DNA from: Anaerolineales bacterium
GTDB taxonomy: Bacteria > Chloroflexota > Anaerolineae > Anaerolineales > Villigracilaceae
Length of the DNA stretch: 8,088 nucleotides
Reading direction: 5' to 3'
Assembly: GCA_025938055.1 (NCBI GenBank)
Contig: JAICQC010000206.1
Span: 1-8,088, forward strand
A program made the position numbers and the translations under genes. This document shows, piece after piece, positions 1-5,694 of this stretch (position 1 is its first letter; every line of letters starts with the position of its first letter). Below the pieces are notes generated by a model. That model was not told the origin of the DNA. It did no database searches and was given only the letters and a program-made list of their open reading frames with translations.

Positions 1-693
1 GACCGATACGATTTCAGCAGGTACACCTGCGCGCGCCAGGGCAATCAGGTTGCCTGACCCAAAGTTGCTCCAGATCAGCGGCGGAGCGGGGCAGACGTCG
101 AATACCGCGCGCGGTTTTTCGCGCAACGCGTCCTTCCCGCCGGCGAAAAGCGCAAGCATGTCGATCATTTCCTGAACGGTTTTATTTGTGAATGCCCCGG
201 TGACAATCGGTTTCTTTGAATAGAGAAGCGCCAGATATAAACGGTATGAGTCGTGGATGTCCTTATGAACATCATGGCAGATGACAGCTGTAGATTGAGC
301 GTCATATTGCGGAAGCTGCTCCGCGATTTTCAGTAGTTTGATGAGATGTGGTGTTTCTGTTGTATCGTGCTCAAGGGTCTCGGGGTTGAGCATTGTAATG
401 CCTGATGAACCCGGGTCGAAGTGCACATTGTCGCCCCCGTAGTGAATGGCAGGGTTACCGTCATAGTCGTAAAGATAGAATTCGTGGGGAACACTTTCTA
501 AAGCCCTCTTCACAATTTGTGCAGGGATTTTTACGACCTCAGTCTCCTCATTAACCTGAGCGCCGGCATCGCCCAGCAATTGGCGCGCTTCAGGATTTTG
601 GACCTTGATACCCGGTTTCAACAATAATTGATACGCCTCATCCAAAATACGCGTGATCAATTCATCCGTCAGGAGAGTCAGTTTCGGCTGCAT
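1..693 (-). CDS. MttB-superfamily corrinoid-dependent amine methyltransferase (N-terminal part)
   Basis: This is the first 231 codons of a gene that continues past the left edge. No stop codon occurs in this frame, and family members run to roughly 480 residues, so about half is visible. The start is the ATG at 691-693, with GGAGG on the minus strand (699-703) five bases upstream. The protein resembles the trimethylamine/glycine-betaine methyltransferase superfamily (MttB, COG5598), which moves a methyl group from a quaternary or tertiary amine to a cobalamin protein in the cytoplasm. Family-like stretches are an N-terminal helical region, IHYGGDNVHFDPGSSG (83-98), MLNPETLEH (101-109), and CPAPPLIW near 201-208. 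The preceding gene encodes a matching corrinoid protein, which supports the call. The pyrrolysine position of true MttB lies beyond the window, so trimethylamine, glycine betaine or another betaine cannot be distinguished as substrate. Confidence 0.85.
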   Translation of the reverse strand, partial: MQPKLTLLTDELITRILDEAYQLLLKPGIKVQNPEARQLLGDAGAQVNEETEVVKIPAQIVKRALESVPHEFYLYDYDGNPAIHYGGDNVHFDPGSSGITMLNPETLEHDTTETPHLIKLLKIAEQLPQYDAQSTAVICHDVHKDIHDSYRLYLALLYSKKPIVTGAFTNKTVQEMIDMLALFAGGKDALREKPRAVFDVCPAPPLIWSNFGSGNLIALARAGVPAEIVSV

Positions 694-698
694 GATTA

Positions 699-703
699 CC
701 TCC
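699..703 (-). promoter_or_regulatory. Ribosome binding site of the MttB-family gene
   Basis: GGAGG on the minus strand lies five bases before the ATG at 693. It fixes the start of a gene that has no visible stop codon. Confidence 0.75.
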
Positions 704-719
704 AAATCTTTCTTCGCGC

Positions 720-822
720 TGAGCGGAGCGTAGCGCAGTCGAAGCGCAGCTTATTGAAAACAAGTAATTACTTGAAGCAGGTCCTTCGACTTCACCACAC
801 AGCAATCGTGCGGTTCCGCTCA
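720..822. repeat. Nested inverted repeats between corrinoid and methyltransferase genes
   Basis: Two pairs of 8-base arms are nested in the 139-bp gap. The outer pair is TGAGCGGA (720-727) with TCCGCTCA (815-822). The inner pair is AGTCGAAG (737-744) with CTTCGACT (784-791). A perfect palindrome lies at the centre (761-774). Motifs of the CTTCGACT...CGCTCAG type resemble short dispersed elements I recall from Chloroflexota genomes; that likeness is from memory and not searched. In the transcript the arms could fold into a long interrupted hairpin between the two coding regions, where it could affect message stability or processing. Confidence 0.6.
761..774. repeat. Perfect 14-bp palindrome CAAGTAATTACTTG
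   Basis: The 14 bases equal their own reverse complement. They sit in the loop of the larger nested inverted repeat, flanked by GCTT (749-752) and AAGC (775-778). The site could be a protein binding site or the tip of a transcript hairpin; nothing here decides between them. Confidence 0.5.
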
Positions 823-832
823 GGACGGAGTG

Positions 833-1498
833 TCACTCTTTTCCAAGTAACTGTTTTGCCAGTTTTACCGCACCGACCGCATCTTCGGATGTGCCATCCG
901 CTTTGATCTTTTCCGCCCAATCCTTTGTGATCGGCGCGCCGCCAACCAGTACCTTGATGCGAGGGCGCAGGCCTTCCTTATCCAGCTCCTCGATTACCTC
1001 GCGCTGGCGGACCATTGTGGTGGTAAGCAACGCGCTCATGCCGATGATCTGTGCATCCACTTCGAGCGCCTTGCCGATGATCTTTTCCGCGGGCGCGTCC
1101 ACGCCGATGTCAAATACTTCGAAGCCAGAGGCGCTGAGCATCGTGCCGACTAATGTCTTGCCAATCTCGTGAATATCGCCCTCCACCGTCGCAAGGACCA
1201 CGCGTCCCATCACTTCGCGCGCTTCGCCGAGTTTGAGCAGTTCGGGCTCGAGCGTGGCGACTGCAGCTTTCATCGCCTCGCCTGCCATCACCAGCTCGGG
1301 CAAAAAGGCTTCGCCTTTCCCGAACTGGTCGCCAATGTAATTGACACCGACCACAAAGCCCTTGGTGATCGTGTCCAGTGGATGCATTTGCAGTTCGATG
1401 GATTTCTGCGCGAGCGACACTGCCAACTCGGCTTCACCATCGATAATACTCTGCGCCATTTCCTTGTAGAGTTCTTCGATTTGTACATCTTCCAACAT
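833..1498 (-). CDS. MttC/MtbC-type corrinoid (B12-binding) protein
   Basis: This 221-residue protein is a dimethylamine/trimethylamine-type corrinoid protein. It carries cobalamin and shuttles a methyl group from the substrate methyltransferase to a second methyltransferase. An N-terminal helical cap domain (about 1-90) precedes a Rossmann-like B12 domain (about 96-220). The B12 signature is clear: D108-x-H110-x-x-G113, with His110 as the expected lower cobalt ligand, then S155-x-L157 and G186-G187. The length fits the family. The start ATG has AAGGAG (1507-1512, minus strand) eight bases upstream. It lies 21 bp after the GntR regulator and 139 bp before the MttB-family gene, so the three probably share a transcript. 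The gene suffix cannot be settled without knowing the substrate. Confidence 0.93.
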   Translation of the reverse strand: MLEDVQIEELYKEMAQSIIDGEAELAVSLAQKSIELQMHPLDTITKGFVVGVNYIGDQFGKGEAFLPELVMAGEAMKAAVATLEPELLKLGEAREVMGRVVLATVEGDIHEIGKTLVGTMLSASGFEVFDIGVDAPAEKIIGKALEVDAQIIGMSALLTTTMVRQREVIEELDKEGLRPRIKVLVGGAPITKDWAEKIKADGTSEDAVGAVKLAKQLLGKE

Positions 1499-1506
1499 GC
1501 TACAGT

Positions 1507-1512
1507 CTCCTT
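1507..1512 (-). promoter_or_regulatory. Ribosome binding site of the corrinoid protein gene
   Basis: AAGGAG on the minus strand lies eight bases before the ATG at 1498. It falls inside the 21-bp gap after the regulator stop codon and supports independent initiation within one operon. Confidence 0.75.
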
Positions 1513-1519
1513 GTCTTTA

Positions 1520-2266
1520 TTATTTCATCAGGGACGAAACCTGTTGTTCTTTTTCACGTAGCAATTCGGCGGGGATATCGAGATATTCCTCCAGCCATTT
1601 GCCAGAATCCATGACGTGCTCGATGGACATCTGCGCGGCTTTCGTGCCATCCCTTTCCCTGAGCGCCTCCACAATGGAAATATGCTCCTTTAAGGTAGTT
1701 GCCGTGCTGTTCGCCAGCAAATCGGGGTTTCGGAACAGTGCTTCGTATAGGAGCCAGTCAGGGAAGGCGTTTGCCACCATCGCATACAGCTTGATAAGCA
1801 GATCGTTTCGTGACGCGTCTGCGATGGCTGCATGGAATTCACGGCTCAGTTTGCGTTCATTTGACATTTCTTTCAGGGTATCGTGTTGTTTCATCACGTC
1901 GATCATGGCTTCGAGCGCTGTAACCTGTTCATCCGTTATATTCCTTGCCGCCTCCTGTGCGATCACCGCTTCGAGGACCAGGCGCAAGCCATAGGCTTCG
2001 ATCACATCCTTCGGCGAAATTTCACGGACGCGCACCCCGCGATAGGGGACACGTTCCGCCAGCCCTGCGGACACCAGCAAATCGAGCCCTTCGCGCACAG
2101 GGGTCATGCTCACGCCCAGTTGCGTGGCAATGTCCTCCTGCCGCAGCCAGTCTCCGGGTTTATAAACGCCTGAAATGATCTTTTCATGCAGGACGTTGAA
2201 AATATCCTCTTTGAGAGGACGTTTCTGAATTAATTCGGTTTCTTCTGAGTGGGAATTAATAAGCAT
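1520..2266 (-). CDS. GntR-family transcriptional regulator, FCD (FadR/VanR-like) subfamily
   Basis: This 248-residue cytoplasmic DNA-binding regulator has an N-terminal winged helix-turn-helix at about 15-82. Recognition features are GDWLRQEDIATQLGVSMTPVREGL (38-61, quoted in part) and the wing AERVPYRGVRV (70-80). A helical FCD effector domain follows (about 88-222). His145, His195 and His217 fit the histidines that bind a metal in many FCD domains, where the metal holds a carboxylate ligand. The family usually represses neighbouring catabolic genes until a small organic acid or its derivative binds. Being first in the likely operon with the corrinoid and methyltransferase genes suggests local and autoregulatory control. 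AGAGGT (2272-2277, minus strand) precedes the ATG by five bases and lies within an inverted repeat. The effector is unknown; a betaine or amino-acid derivative is an inference. Confidence 0.92.
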   Translation of the reverse strand: MLINSHSEETELIQKRPLKEDIFNVLHEKIISGVYKPGDWLRQEDIATQLGVSMTPVREGLDLLVSAGLAERVPYRGVRVREISPKDVIEAYGLRLVLEAVIAQEAARNITDEQVTALEAMIDVMKQHDTLKEMSNERKLSREFHAAIADASRNDLLIKLYAMVANAFPDWLLYEALFRNPDLLANSTATTLKEHISIVEALRERDGTKAAQMSIEHVMDSGKWLEEYLDIPAELLREKEQQVSSLMK

Positions 2267-2267
2267 C

Positions 2268-2287
2268 GAGTACCTCTGTAGGTACTC
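2268..2287 (-). promoter_or_regulatory. Inverted repeat over the regulator ribosome binding site (operator or mRNA hairpin)
   Basis: GAGTACC (2268-2274) and GGTACTC (2281-2287) are exact reverse complements around a 6-base loop. The repeat ends one base before the GntR start codon. The minus-strand SD sequence AGAGGT straddles the loop and the arm nearest the start. It could be the operator for autorepression, a hairpin hiding the SD sequence, or both. The position is seen directly; the role is inferred. Confidence 0.55.
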
Positions 2288-2290
2288 TTG

Positions 2291-2321
2291 ATTATATATT
2301 ATATATAATTGTTAGTACAGA
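2291..2321 (-). promoter_or_regulatory. Putative promoter of the GntR-corrinoid-methyltransferase operon
   Basis: An AT-only stretch (2291-2310) contains two overlapping-phase TATAAT hexamers on the minus strand (2298-2303 and 2291-2296). No good -35 box was found; TGTACT (2314-2319) lies 17 bases from the nearer one. A start from the farther hexamer would fall near 2291, just before the inverted repeat at 2268-2287. TCTGTA (2275-2280) and TACAGA (2316-2321) form a wider inverted repeat around this promoter and may be additional regulator half-sites. Confidence 0.5.
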
Positions 2322-2381
2322 ATCTCTTGGGTGATCATCAGCATTCGTCTTAAGGACCTTGTAAAGGTTTGACATTGTGTG

Positions 2382-3536
2382 TCAGGCGGAGTGTATTGCA
2401 GGATTCTCCTTCAACATCCAGGCCAGGGGAGAAGCAAGCAGCACCAGCCCAGTAGTCATTACCAAAACGGTGGGAAAACCATAATTCTCAGCTAACGGTC
2501 CCGTGAATAGCAAACCCAGCGCACCTGCAGAAAAGATAAAGCCCAGAATCAAGCCGGATGCCAGCGCCATACCTCCTGAAATGATCCGCTGCGCCAGGAC
2601 GACAATAATGCTGTGCACCGCGCCTGTACACGCCCCCGCCAGCGGAATCAGAAGATATAACCAGGGTGACCATCCGATCTGGCTCATGATATAGATCGGA
2701 AACGCGGCTACCAGCAAAGCGGCTGCCGCAACTTTGCGTTTAATATACAGATCGCCGAAGTAACCACCTATCACATTTCCCAATGCCGAGCCGCCCATGA
2801 ATAAGCCTGCCATATTTCCATACGTGGCTGCGCCCAGCCCCAGATCGTTGATGTACTTCGGTACAAAATTGATCATGTTCGACTGCGACCAGGATTGCAG
2901 TGTGGCGACAATTGCCAGGATGATGATAAATCCCAGGCTGGCTTGCAGGCGAACTTTGCCATCTTCCTGTAGCGGCTTCGGGTGCGGACGATTGGCGCGC
3001 AATTGGTACGCGAGTGCCAGGGCAATCGGGATCGAAATCAACGGCAATATAAGCATGGCAGGCAAACCAAGTTTTGCAAGGATCAAACCTGTGATGATGG
3101 GACCCACAAAATGCCCGAGTTGACCGGCTGTGAAGAAGAGCGAAGTTGCCGTAGTCTCGCGCCCCGCGAGATGCCTGCGTCCCTGCAGGGTTGCCTGGAC
3201 GGTGCCCACAGGGTGAAAGGATGATGAGCCGAGTGCGGCGATGATCAGGCAGAGCAAACCGCTGGCGCCAGGGAGGAAGATTGCACCTGAGAAGAAGACT
3301 GTCATCCATAACACACCGCCCGCCGCGAGCCATCGAGGTCCCACCCGGTCTGAGAGCCAGCCGAAGAACGGTTGTGTGAGCGCGGACACCCAGATGTAAA
3401 TTGTGGAGATCAGCGCGATCTGGGTCTCGGTTAAGCCGAGGTAGGTTAGCAATACGGGCCGGCTGCTGTTGAGCACGTCCACGATCAAATGGCTGAATGC
3501 TACAGAGGAAAAAAGCGAATCAAAGATTAAAGCCAT
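2382..3536 (-). CDS. MFS transporter, Fsr (fosmidomycin-resistance)-like
   Basis: This 384-residue inner-membrane protein is almost wholly hydrophobic, with about 12 predicted transmembrane segments in two halves. A polar loop (about 180-198) marks the middle. The major facilitator A-motif appears as GWLSDRVGPRW (59-69). SSFHPVG (105-111) matches the Phe-His-Pro signature I associate with the Fsr subgroup, as does the early SHLIVDVLNSSRPVLL region (15-30). Fsr-type members act as proton-driven exporters; the substrate here is unknown. The gene lies 75 bp after nadD and 115 bp before the GntR regulator, all on one strand. No SD sequence precedes the ATG, though the first transmembrane segment begins where the family expects. 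It could move a substrate or product of the methyltransferase pathway, but position is the only support. Confidence 0.85.
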   Translation of the reverse strand: MALIFDSLFSSVAFSHLIVDVLNSSRPVLLTYLGLTETQIALISTIYIWVSALTQPFFGWLSDRVGPRWLAAGGVLWMTVFFSGAIFLPGASGLLCLIIAALGSSSFHPVGTVQATLQGRRHLAGRETTATSLFFTAGQLGHFVGPIITGLILAKLGLPAMLILPLISIPIALALAYQLRANRPHPKPLQEDGKVRLQASLGFIIILAIVATLQSWSQSNMINFVPKYINDLGLGAATYGNMAGLFMGGSALGNVIGGYFGDLYIKRKVAAAALLVAAFPIYIMSQIGWSPWLYLLIPLAGACTGAVHSIIVVLAQRIISGGMALASGLILGFIFSAGALGLLFTGPLAENYGFPTVLVMTTGLVLLASPLAWMLKENPAIHSA

Positions 3537-3611
3537 GTGGGATCTGCAATTTTGGATGTACGATCCTGGATGGAGTTGACACTCAGTGTAAGGTTCCAGA
3601 GGCGCATCTGC

Positions 3612-4271
3612 TTACGATTGGTGGTTGATGACCTCGGATTCGGGATATAGATGATGTTGCTCGATATATTCGTACACCGAGGCGGGCAAATAGTAGCGGA
3701 ATGGCTTGCCTGTGGCTGCGCGGACCCGGATCTCGCGCGAGGCGATCTCGAGCAGCGGCGCATCCACGTAATGGACTTTGGAACTGATTCCCGGTAACTC
3801 GCGTTCCAATTCCTGGAGGTTTGCTTTTTCGCCGGGACGCCGCATCACGCCCACCCAGTGAGCCGCGTATAAAATTTCTTGTGGCTGGTGCCAGGTGGGA
3901 AGGTCGTTCAGTGAGTCGCCGCCGATGATCGGCACGATCTCTGTGCCAGGGTTCTGTTCTGCCAGGATCTTGATGGTATCCACTGTGTAGTGTGGACCGG
4001 GTCGATCCAGCTCCACCCGCGACAGTTCGAAGGACGGATTATCCTCTATGGCAAGTTTTACCATCGCGAGGCGGTGTTCGAGGGAAGTAATCGGCTGGTC
4101 TTGTTTATGAGGAGGATCCGGTGTCACTGTCCAGAGAACGCGGCTCAGCTCCAGCTGTGACTTTGCTTCCGCGGCTAGAATTAAGTGTCCCACGTGCGGG
4201 GGGTCGAACGTCCCACCAAAAAGACCGACACGCTGATGCAGTTTATCGGGCATATTAAGAGTATATCTCAT
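3612..4271 (-). CDS. nadD: Nicotinate-nucleotide adenylyltransferase
   Basis: NadD joins nicotinate mononucleotide and ATP to give deamido-NAD in the cytoplasm, a core step of NAD synthesis. The 219-residue length fits. The nucleotidyltransferase motif GGTFDPPHVGH is at 19-29, PPHK at 53-56, a substrate loop DRPGPHYTVDT at 89-99, and GGDSLNDLPTWHQ at 117-129. The C-terminal motif reads ASREIRVR (177-184), where the family usually has ISSTxIR, so the Ser-Thr pair is partly replaced; the following segment (RYYLPASVYEYI) is normal. Two starts are possible: Met1 (4271) and Met7 (4253). Neither has an SD sequence. The motif begins at residue 15 from Met1, so both leave an intact fold. The gene is divergent from the FAD oxidoreductase and is first in the minus-strand series. 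Confidence 0.93.
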   Translation of the reverse strand: MRYTLNMPDKLHQRVGLFGGTFDPPHVGHLILAAEAKSQLELSRVLWTVTPDPPHKQDQPITSLEHRLAMVKLAIEDNPSFELSRVELDRPGPHYTVDTIKILAEQNPGTEIVPIIGGDSLNDLPTWHQPQEILYAAHWVGVMRRPGEKANLQELERELPGISSKVHYVDAPLLEIASREIRVRAATGKPFRYYLPASVYEYIEQHHLYPESEVINHQS

Positions 4272-4287
4272 TTGGAAGAGATAGAAG

Positions 4288-4293
4288 AATATA
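4288..4293 (-). promoter_or_regulatory. Possible -10 element of nadD
   Basis: TATATT on the minus strand lies 16 bases before the first ATG of nadD, giving a leader of about 10 bases. This fits the absence of an SD sequence. No convincing -35 box is seen. Confidence 0.35.
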
Positions 4294-4305
4294 TTTACTC
4301 AGCAG

Positions 4306-4314
4306 TGATATACT
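4306..4314 (+). promoter_or_regulatory. Extended -10 promoter of the FAD oxidoreductase gene
   Basis: TGATATACT has the extended -10 form TG-N-TATACT, one base from consensus in the hexamer. No good -35 is present, as is typical of extended -10 promoters. A start near 4321 would give a leader of about 65 bases that carries the SD sequence. Confidence 0.5.
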
Positions 4315-4385
4315 CCCTCCATCTCAACTTTTTGATCTCGCCTCAGCGCCGGGGATGACGTGGGAGAAAACATAGAGGATAAATT

Positions 4386-5549
4386 ATGAAGCAAACATAT
4401 GATGCAATCGTGATTGGAGCGGGGGTGATGGGAGCAAGTATTGCGTATAATCTTTCCCGGCGCGGCTTGAAGGTGCTGATCCTCGAACGGCAATCTGTGG
4501 GTGTGGGCGCGACCGGCGCCTCGAGCGGACTGGTCCGTATGCACTATGACATCGAAGTGGACTCGGCGCTGGCATGGCAGAGCTTTCATTTCTTCAGAGA
4601 CTGGCGCGAACGGATCGGCGGGGAATGTGGTTTCAAGCGCACCGGCTTCCTGCAGATCGTTGCACCCGATAAGATCGAGCAATTGCGCGGCAACGTGGAG
4701 ATGCAAAAGCAGATCGGCATCCTTACGGAAGTGGTTACACCTGAGGAAGTGAAGAAGATCGCGCCGATGTTCAAGACCGAAGATTTCGAGCTGGCGGCAT
4801 ATGAACCAGAATCAGGCTATGCAGACCCGGTGCTGACCACGAATTCGTTCATTGCCAATGCAAAGGACTGCGGTGCTGTGCTGATGCAGGATTGCGAGGT
4901 AACCGGAATACGTGTCCGCGGGGGAAAGGTGATGGGCGTGGACTCGAGCCGCGGGTCGTTCGAGGCGCCGATCGTCGTCAACTGCGCAGGCACGTTTGCA
5001 GATCGCATCGCGAAAATGGTGGATGTCGATGTCCCGCTGGACACGTGGACTCATGATGTCGCCTTTGTGAATCGTCCTGCCAGAGTGGGGATGCACCCGG
5101 CTTGTATCGATGACGTGCTTTCGATGTATTTTCGCCCGGAAGGTGAGTTGACTCTGATCGGCCTGGAGGACTACAGCCGCATGGGCGAGCCGCCCGAATC
5201 CGATCTGGGGCGCGTGGACCCGGAGTTTGTGATGCGAGCCATCGATCGCATCTGTGAGCGCGTGGAGGGTATGGAAGAAGGCTCGCTCCATTCCACGCAC
5301 GTGGGACGCGATGGGCTGACGCCGGATCAGCGCGCGGTCATCGATCAGGCAGGACCTGATGGTTTTTACATCGCCTGCGGCTTTAGTGGGACGGGATTCA
5401 AATTGTCGCCAGCGGTGGGGGTGTGCGTGAGCGAATTGATTGTGGACGGGCATGCCAGGCTTGTGGATATTTCCTCACTCAATCTCAGCCGCTTCGCCCG
5501 CGGGGAATTGTTGCAAGGGCAGAACTCATACGGTCATATTTGGAAATGA
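4386..5549 (+). CDS. FAD-dependent oxidoreductase, DAO family (sarcosine/glycine oxidase-like)
   Basis: This 387-residue flavoprotein of the D-amino-acid oxidase family probably oxidises the C-N bond of a secondary or tertiary amine or an amino acid in the cytoplasm. The N-terminal dinucleotide fold shows VIGAGVMGASIAYNL (9-23) with G11, G13 and G16, followed by E34, which should bind the ribose of FAD. ATGASSGLVRMHYD (42-55) matches the flavin-contact loop of SoxB-like members. VNCAGTFADRI (198-208) is the second FAD segment, and RDGLTPDQ...GFYIACGFSGTGFKLSPAVG (308-345) is the family's C-terminal flavin-binding stretch. GAGG (4375-4378) lies seven bases before the ATG. The gene is divergent from nadD and faces away from the methyltransferase operon. 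Sarcosine, dimethylglycine or another N-methyl amino acid would suit that neighbourhood, but the substrate is not readable from sequence. Confidence 0.88.
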   Translation: MKQTYDAIVIGAGVMGASIAYNLSRRGLKVLILERQSVGVGATGASSGLVRMHYDIEVDSALAWQSFHFFRDWRERIGGECGFKRTGFLQIVAPDKIEQLRGNVEMQKQIGILTEVVTPEEVKKIAPMFKTEDFELAAYEPESGYADPVLTTNSFIANAKDCGAVLMQDCEVTGIRVRGGKVMGVDSSRGSFEAPIVVNCAGTFADRIAKMVDVDVPLDTWTHDVAFVNRPARVGMHPACIDDVLSMYFRPEGELTLIGLEDYSRMGEPPESDLGRVDPEFVMRAIDRICERVEGMEEGSLHSTHVGRDGLTPDQRAVIDQAGPDGFYIACGFSGTGFKLSPAVGVCVSELIVDGHARLVDISSLNLSRFARGELLQGQNSYGHIWK

Positions 5550-5612
5550 AGCGGTAAAGGCAGATGGATCGCTGTTTGATGAAATTGGGAATAGGCTGCA
5601 ATGAAATTCATC

Positions 5613-5641
5613 TTGTACAGAGGGACATTTTCCTGTATCCT
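5613..5641 (+). promoter_or_regulatory. Possible promoter of the TIR-pentapeptide gene
   Basis: TTGTAC (5613-5618) and TATCCT (5636-5641) are 17 bases apart, the optimal spacing, but the hexamers match consensus at only three and four of six positions. They lie in the 145-bp gap before the gene. The remainder of the gap shows no clear terminator for the oxidoreductase gene. Confidence 0.35.
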
Positions 5642-5676
5642 TCTGTCACATAGTCCAAACATCACGAAGCGGAATC

Positions 5677-5683
5677 AGGAAGG
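5677..5683 (+). promoter_or_regulatory. Ribosome binding site of the TIR-pentapeptide gene
   Basis: AGGAAGG lies 11 bases before the ATG at 5695. The spacing is rather long, but no closer site exists and the ATG fits the expected N-terminus. Confidence 0.5.
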
Positions 5684-5694
5684 CAGCCAACATC

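Noticed and set aside
628..906. Plus-strand open frame of 92 codons spanning the intercistronic repeat
   Set aside because: It overlaps the ends of two well-supported minus-strand genes, runs through the inverted repeat and resembles no family.
3576..3591. TTGACA-like word and short palindrome ACACTCAGTGT between nadD and the MFS gene
   Set aside because: The TTGACA lies on the plus strand with no plus-strand gene near, the palindrome has only 5-base arms, and no T-run follows, so neither a promoter nor a terminator is supported.
4812..5453. Minus-strand open frame of 213 codons opposite the FAD oxidoreductase
   Set aside because: It is rich in His and Arg, as expected for an antisense shadow, and the plus-strand gene has clear FAD motifs.
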